The notes beneath the pieces were generated by a model. It did not search any database. It was given only the letters and a program-made list of their open reading frames with translations, and was not told the DNA's origin. From NCBI GenBank assembly GCA_964352215.1, contig CAYGRE010000007.1, positions 1-64,000 on the forward strand: a DNA stretch of 64,000 nucleotides, read 5' to 3'. Of the stretch, positions 59,563-64,000 are shown piece by piece. Source of the DNA: CAWUKT01 sp964352215. GTDB lineage: Bacteria > Bacteroidota > Bacteroidia > J057 > JADKCL01. Position 1 is the first letter of the stretch. Every line of letters begins with the position of its first letter. A program made the translations under genes and the position numbers.

Positions 59563-62500
59563 GTGAGGAGAGACTTAAGAAAAAGCTATTTAACGGTATT
59601 GCTATGCTTGATTGGGTTTTTGAATGCCCATTCTCAGGAATATCTTTTTGACCTGGAAGCCATTACCATGGAGAATGGACTTCCGGCACGCATGGTCTAT
59701 GACATTGTCCAGGACAAGGATGGTTTTATCTGGATCAGTTCCCAGTTTGGCATCCATCGGTACGATGGCGACCGGTTCAAAACCATCACCACCCAGGAAT
59801 TGGGACTTCCCAGCCGTTCTCCCGCCATCATGGCGATAGACGATCACAATAGATTGTGGTACACCTCTGCCGATGGAGCAGCCCTGCCAATTTATGCTGG
59901 TGTACTGGACTTAAGGACCGATTCGATTCTGTCTATCTCCCAGGCTACCAATGGTGTCCTGCAATCCACAGAGGTTGTCAAAATTGCCAAACCATATCAA
60001 GATGAGGGTGGAGAAGGGCCTCTGGATCAAGATGAGAGGGGAATTGTGCTTCTGGGAGCAGATGGAACAGTTTACCACTACGTGGATAATTGCAAGGTCA
60101 TAGGAAAAATCAAGGTTGACAACCTGAGGAATATATTGTTGCTGTCAGGCCCGGATGGAGAATTGTGGATGCGGAAGGAGATGGTCTATTATCGCCTGCA
60201 AAAGAATGGGCAATTGGATTCTTTGGAATTCCCCTTCGACGCGGAGGGTTTCCATCTCACCGAGTCAATTATCGGAGGGAAATTTACCTTCTCTTTTAAA
60301 GGGAAGGATACCTTTGGGACTTACCAGTTTTCGGAAGGGAAATTTACACAGATGGAATTGCCGGGAGGTGGGCAGCGGGTATTGGAGCAGGTCATCTACC
60401 AGGGATCGGATTATTCCATTTATGCCAGCGAAGACAGTGTCTTTGTATTCAGTCCTAAGGGGCAACTTCTCGATGGTTTCAAGGCCTTCGAAGATCATGT
60501 TCAGGGAACGATGGTCCAGATTAAATCCAACCTAAGAGATCAGCAGTCGAATCATTGGATGGTTTCTTCGGAGGGGGTTCACAAAGTTTCGGTGCAGCGC
60601 AATCCGTTTTCTGTCCTGTATCAGGGGAAAAATGTTTACGGACTGCTGATTGAAAACGGCAGGTTTTGGAAGGGGGGAATCAATTTGCCTTTGTGTGAGG
60701 TCAGAGGGGTTCCTAAGCCTGTTGCCTTTCCCCCTTCAGATTATGTCAAGTCATTGTTCAAAGATAGCCAGGGGCAGATATGGATGTTGGGCCACCACAA
60801 TCTGATAATCAGGTATGTACTTGAAGAGGATTCGGTCCATGTCCTGAGTGTCGGGAAGGAGCACCGCCTTACCCGCATGTTTGAGAACCTCGAAACCGGT
60901 AATTTCTTAGTGGGCTCACGGATCGGGTTATTGAGATTGGAGCATACAGGCGATAAAGTAGAGACACCCTATATCCTGGTATCATCTAATGGAAAGACAA
61001 CAACCATTCGTGATTTTCACCAAAATGACGAAGGAATCTGGGTGGTACACAGTCTGGGGCTGGACCTCCTCAACCCTAAAACTGAACGCTCGGTCCGCAG
61101 GGTCAATGCTGCCAGCGGATTGCCTTTTGAAGACTTAAACGATCTCTATGAAGATACAGAAGGCAATTTTTGGTTGGCATCCAGGGGAGGCGGCCTGATA
61201 CTATGGAACCGATCAGACAATACGTTTCAACAGTTCACGGTTGAGAAAGGGCTTTCCAACAACAATATCTATGCGGTGTACGAGGATGATTATGGCAATC
61301 TGATACTACCCAGCGATTACGGGCTGATGCTGTTTGATAAGCAAAGCCATGAGATTCGTGTTTTTCATAAGGAAAATGGGATCGCCCATGAAGAGTTCAA
61401 TACCAACTCCCATTTCCAGGATGAGGATGGAACCATGTACCTGGGAGGATTGGGAGGTCTCACCAAATTTCATCCCAAAGACCTGCAGACGGAGCCTACA
61501 TTTGCAGAGCCCCCTATCTATCTGACCAAGGTGCGGGTGCTGGAGAAAGGAGCAACCATTTATGCAGACCGTACCAACCATCTGAGAGCTGAAAAACAAA
61601 TCATACTCTCACCGGGTGATCAGGTGCTGGACCTGGAATTGAGCTACCTGGACTTCAAAGACACAGAAAAAAACCAATTGGCTTACCGTCTGTTGGGGTT
61701 TCAGGAGGATTGGGTGTATCCCAGGGAACAGAGCATCAACCTGATGAATTTGCCTTATGGCAACTATGAACTGGAAGTGCGGGCCAGAGGTGCTGCTGGA
61801 AAATGGACCCAATCGATATTAAGAATCCCCATTGCTGTATTAAAGCCATTTTACTTAAAAACCTGGTTCATCATCGCGATGGCCGTCTTGCTGATAGCCT
61901 TGATATTTGCCGGGGTACAATTGCGAACCAGGGCCTTGAAGCGTGATCGTCTCAGGTTGGCTTCGGAGGTGCGCAAACGGACTGCTACCATCGCTGCCCA
62001 GGCGGAGGACCTCAAAGAGTTGGACCGAATGAAAACCCGGTTTTTTGCCAACATTACCCATGAGATTCGCACTCCCCTTACCCTCGTGATCGGCCCTACC
62101 GAACAATTGCTGGAAGCGGAGCAGCCGAAAGAGACCCGCAAAGGACTACAAAGTATCCTTAAGAATTCGCGGCATCTCCTGGGTTTACTGAACCAATTGC
62201 TGGACATCTCAAAGCTCGAAAACAAGCAGATGAAATTGGCGATGGCGCACGGGGACTTGGTAGCATATACCGGCGAATTGATCGAGCAATTCCAGGGCAT
62301 GGCCCACCAACAGCAGCTTACCCTTCAGTTTCACAGTAAGCAGGAAGACTTAGAGACCAATTTCGATCCGGATAAATGGAACAAGATCATTTTTAATCTG
62401 GTTTCCAATGCTATCAAGTTTACCCCGGCGGGGGGAACTGTGGATGTGCACCTTCAGGTCGCAGAGGAACATACCTCGTCTAAGGTTGAAAAAGAGAAGA

Positions 62501-63702
62501 GGTCACATGGCCTAACCAATGAGCATACCTCGCCTCAAATGATCCTGGAAGTGAGAGACAGTGGAAAAGGCATTCCTCCAGAAGAGTTGGAGCGGGTATT
62601 TGACCGTTTTTATCAGGTCGAAGGTGGTTCCACACGTACGGAGGGAGGAACCGGGATCGGTTTGGCTTTGGTGAAAGAACTGGTGGAATTGCAGGGCGGG
62701 CGCATAGAGGTGGAAAGCGAGGTTGGCCAAGGGACCGTATTCCGGGTGTCGATTCCCCTTCAGAAGCAATTGGAAGACCCAGACCAACCAGAAGCAGAAC
62801 CAGCTACCGGGACCGGACTGGAGACCAGACCGGACCCGGAATTGAGAACATCAGAAGAGGCAGTCCCCAACTCCGAGAAAAGACCAGCGACCTCCCCCCA
62901 AGCAAAGCGTCTGGAATTACTCCTGGTGGAGGACAATGCAGAGTTGAGAAGCTACATCCGGTCCTGTATTGATGAAAATTTGTACCATATCACCGAAGCT
63001 GCCAATGGGGAAGAAGGCCTGAACAGCGCAAAGGAACTTGTGCCAGACCTGATTATATCAGATGTAATGATGCCCAAGATGGATGGCTTCGCCCTGACTG
63101 AGGCCATACGTCAACACCTGGCAACTTCCCATATTCCCCTGATCCTCCTCACTGCCAAGGCCTCACTGGAAAATCGTCTGGAAGGCCTGCGCCGGGGAGC
63201 TGACGCTTATCTCACCAAGCCATTCAGTCCCCTTGAATTGCGACTGAGGATCGGAAAATTGATCGAGTTGCGACAAATGATGCAGGCCAGGTACCGGACG
63301 GCCAATACTGTGGAAGAGGTGGGGAAACCGAAGTTAGCATCAGCCCCACAGTTCGAGCAGGAAGATCATTTCATCAGCGACCTCAAAAGCTTCATTTGTG
63401 AAAACCTGGACGATCCTGATCTCAAGGTGCCCATGATTGCCACCCATTTCGGTGTCAGCAAAACCCAGCTTTACCGCAAATTGTCATCCCTGACCGACCA
63501 GGGGGTGGCTGATATCGTCCGCAGCGAGCGATGCGAACGCGCCCTGGAATTGATCCGGGAACAGGAGTTGAGTCTTTCCGAAATAGCCTACGAAGTCGGA
63601 TTCTCATCTCCCAGCCATTTTTCCCGTTCCTTCAAGCAACAGTTTGGAGTCACACCTTCAGATACCCTGCAGAAATTGCGCGGTAAGCAGGTGAATATCT
63701 AA
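59563..63702 (+). CDS. hybrid two-component system regulator (propeller sensor, kinase, receiver, AraC)
   Basis: 1379 residues from GTG 59563, with a signal peptide (about 1-24). A periplasmic two-bladed-type propeller repeat region (about 30-690: GFIWISSQFGIHRYDGDRFK, FEDLNDLYEDTEGNFWLASR) and a Y_Y_Y domain (about 690-765, LPYGNYELEVRARGAAGKWT). One membrane helix (AMAVLLIALIFAGVQL). HisKA with FFANITHEIRTPLTLVIGP, HATPase with GKGIPPEELERVFDRFYQ, receiver at about 1120 with phospho-acceptor Asp in DLIISDVMMPKMDG, and a C-terminal AraC HTH (LSLSEIAYEVGFSSPSHFSR). Bacteroidota use such proteins to sense glycan breakdown products and switch on nearby uptake genes; the truncated gene at the right edge could be the target. 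Confidence 0.93.
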   Translation: MRRDLRKSYLTVLLCLIGFLNAHSQEYLFDLEAITMENGLPARMVYDIVQDKDGFIWISSQFGIHRYDGDRFKTITTQELGLPSRSPAIMAIDDHNRLWYTSADGAALPIYAGVLDLRTDSILSISQATNGVLQSTEVVKIAKPYQDEGGEGPLDQDERGIVLLGADGTVYHYVDNCKVIGKIKVDNLRNILLLSGPDGELWMRKEMVYYRLQKNGQLDSLEFPFDAEGFHLTESIIGGKFTFSFKGKDTFGTYQFSEGKFTQMELPGGGQRVLEQVIYQGSDYSIYASEDSVFVFSPKGQLLDGFKAFEDHVQGTMVQIKSNLRDQQSNHWMVSSEGVHKVSVQRNPFSVLYQGKNVYGLLIENGRFWKGGINLPLCEVRGVPKPVAFPPSDYVKSLFKDSQGQIWMLGHHNLIIRYVLEEDSVHVLSVGKEHRLTRMFENLETGNFLVGSRIGLLRLEHTGDKVETPYILVSSNGKTTTIRDFHQNDEGIWVVHSLGLDLLNPKTERSVRRVNAASGLPFEDLNDLYEDTEGNFWLASRGGGLILWNRSDNTFQQFTVEKGLSNNNIYAVYEDDYGNLILPSDYGLMLFDKQSHEIRVFHKENGIAHEEFNTNSHFQDEDGTMYLGGLGGLTKFHPKDLQTEPTFAEPPIYLTKVRVLEKGATIYADRTNHLRAEKQIILSPGDQVLDLELSYLDFKDTEKNQLAYRLLGFQEDWVYPREQSINLMNLPYGNYELEVRARGAAGKWTQSILRIPIAVLKPFYLKTWFIIAMAVLLIALIFAGVQLRTRALKRDRLRLASEVRKRTATIAAQAEDLKELDRMKTRFFANITHEIRTPLTLVIGPTEQLLEAEQPKETRKGLQSILKNSRHLLGLLNQLLDISKLENKQMKLAMAHGDLVAYTGELIEQFQGMAHQQQLTLQFHSKQEDLETNFDPDKWNKIIFNLVSNAIKFTPAGGTVDVHLQVAEEHTSSKVEKEKRSHGLTNEHTSPQMILEVRDSGKGIPPEELERVFDRFYQVEGGSTRTEGGTGIGLALVKELVELQGGRIEVESEVGQGTVFRVSIPLQKQLEDPDQPEAEPATGTGLETRPDPELRTSEEAVPNSEKRPATSPQAKRLELLLVEDNAELRSYIRSCIDENLYHITEAANGEEGLNSAKELVPDLIISDVMMPKMDGFALTEAIRQHLATSHIPLILLTAKASLENRLEGLRRGADAYLTKPFSPLELRLRIGKLIELRQMMQARYRTANTVEEVGKPKLASAPQFEQEDHFISDLKSFICENLDDPDLKVPMIATHFGVSKTQLYRKLSSLTDQGVADIVRSERCERALELIREQELSLSEIAYEVGFSSPSHFSRSFKQQFGVTPSDTLQKLRGKQVNI

Positions 63703-63771
63703 GAAAATACAGCCTTCCCCCTTTTACATTTTGGTGTTTAAAAACGTTCTCTGGATGCATTCAGGGCAGCT

Positions 63772-63808
63772 GGAACAATTTGTCAAGACATTGGGACAAT
63801 TGTGCAAG
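63772..63808 (+). promoter_or_regulatory. 21-bp-phased direct repeats, candidate AraC-type site
   Basis: GGAACAATTTGTCAAG (63772-63787) and GGGACAATTGTGCAAG (63793-63808), 12 of 16 identical, 21 bp apart, i.e. two helical turns on one face. They lie between the hybrid regulator and the next gene, about 140 nt before its ATG. TTCCTTTG at 63829-63836 is one mismatch from TAnnTTTG. Suits binding of the AraC domain of the upstream regulator (inference). Confidence 0.5.
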
Positions 63809-63944
63809 CCTTATGGCGCAGGCTGAACTTCCTTTGTGCCATTACGGAAAACGACTAACATGGAGACCAGATCCCATGCAAAAAAACGGGACCATTTGGG
63901 AGGGTCAGACTCCCAGGAAAACTCAAGCTAAAAATTGAAGACGA

Positions 63945-64000
63945 ATGAGACTTTTTAAAGTAATGTTCACGTTGTTGTTTCTTGCCTGCACCACCCAGAT
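63945..64000 (+). CDS. start of an exported protein, truncated by the window edge
   Basis: ATG at 63945 opens MRLFKVMFTLLFLACTTQ, a signal-peptide-like start that may carry a lipobox (FLAC). Only 18 codons are visible. Located downstream of the hybrid two-component gene, where SusC/SusD-like or glycoside hydrolase genes are commonly found; the identity cannot be told. Confidence 0.5.
   Translation, partial: MRLFKVMFTLLFLACTTQ

Overview
The window looks like a chromosomal segment of a Bacteroidota species, probably of the Saprospiria/Lewinella type (the phylum is a firm reading, the class is only inference). The evidence is two proteins with C-terminal type IX secretion (T9SS) sorting domains, an orphan sorting-domain remnant, a periplasmic-sensor/kinase/receiver/AraC hybrid regulator, lipoproteins with Bacteroidota-style signal peptides, promoters of the TTG-N19-TAnnTTTG type, and almost no purine-rich ribosome binding sites. 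GTG and TTG starts are common. No rRNA, tRNA, insertion sequence, prophage or CRISPR array was found.

Layout. 1-340: a ten-copy 22-nt tandem array. 341-6065: a frameshifted FG-GAP/UnbV lipoprotein, a hipBA-like module with a truncated toxin, and cutC. 6055-13304: a T9SS-sorted sugar dehydrogenase, a DEAD-box helicase, YebC, a cold-shock protein and small unknowns. 13434-17083: two adjacent class I PPK2 polyphosphate kinases, a DUF4287 protein and a phosphatidylserine-decarboxylase-like protein. 17296-22350: a giant UvrA-like ATPase with four ATP-binding cassettes. 22497-30012: lipoproteins, a NarL-type sensor kinase, a CobW GTPase, a YceI-like protein and a T9SS-sorted tail-fibre-like protein. 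30070-38956: DinB, acyl-CoA dehydrogenase, GNAT, ClC channel, PfkB kinase, aldose epimerase, MscS, RluA and VOC genes. 39073-46601: a complete histidine operon hisGDCBHAF(IE), preceded by a leader peptide with six consecutive His codons and a terminator. 46679-52780: an outer-membrane protein, a signal-peptide-less cell-wall hydrolase with three SH3 domains, a metal-receptor protein, and a possible toxin/immunity-like pair. 53064-55477: a stress operon (Dps, UspA-like, MscS). 55694-63702: a signalling block (receiver, NtrC-type sigma-54 activator, PAS histidine kinase, hybrid two-component system). A truncated gene follows at the right edge.

The most unusual signal is a recurring architecture at the 3' ends of genes. 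In at least six unrelated genes (UvrA-like, acyl-CoA dehydrogenase, VOC, hisC, SH3 hydrolase, NtrC) the last codons plus the stop codon are repeated downstream one to four times. The unit lengths are 17, 40, 44, 17, 37 and 23 nt, none divisible by three. Each copy therefore re-encodes the same or a similar C-terminal peptide and stop in a shifted reading frame. Substitutions between copies often keep the amino acid or exchange one stop codon for another. I call these frame-shifted 3' echoes. Related short tandem duplications also sit inside coding regions (hisC, hisH, UvrA-like).

Other points of interest are a G10 tract at the hipB stop codon, where one extra G would fuse HipB to HipA, paired operator-like palindromes around the hipB promoter, the histidine attenuator, and direct repeats that may be the binding site of the hybrid two-component regulator.
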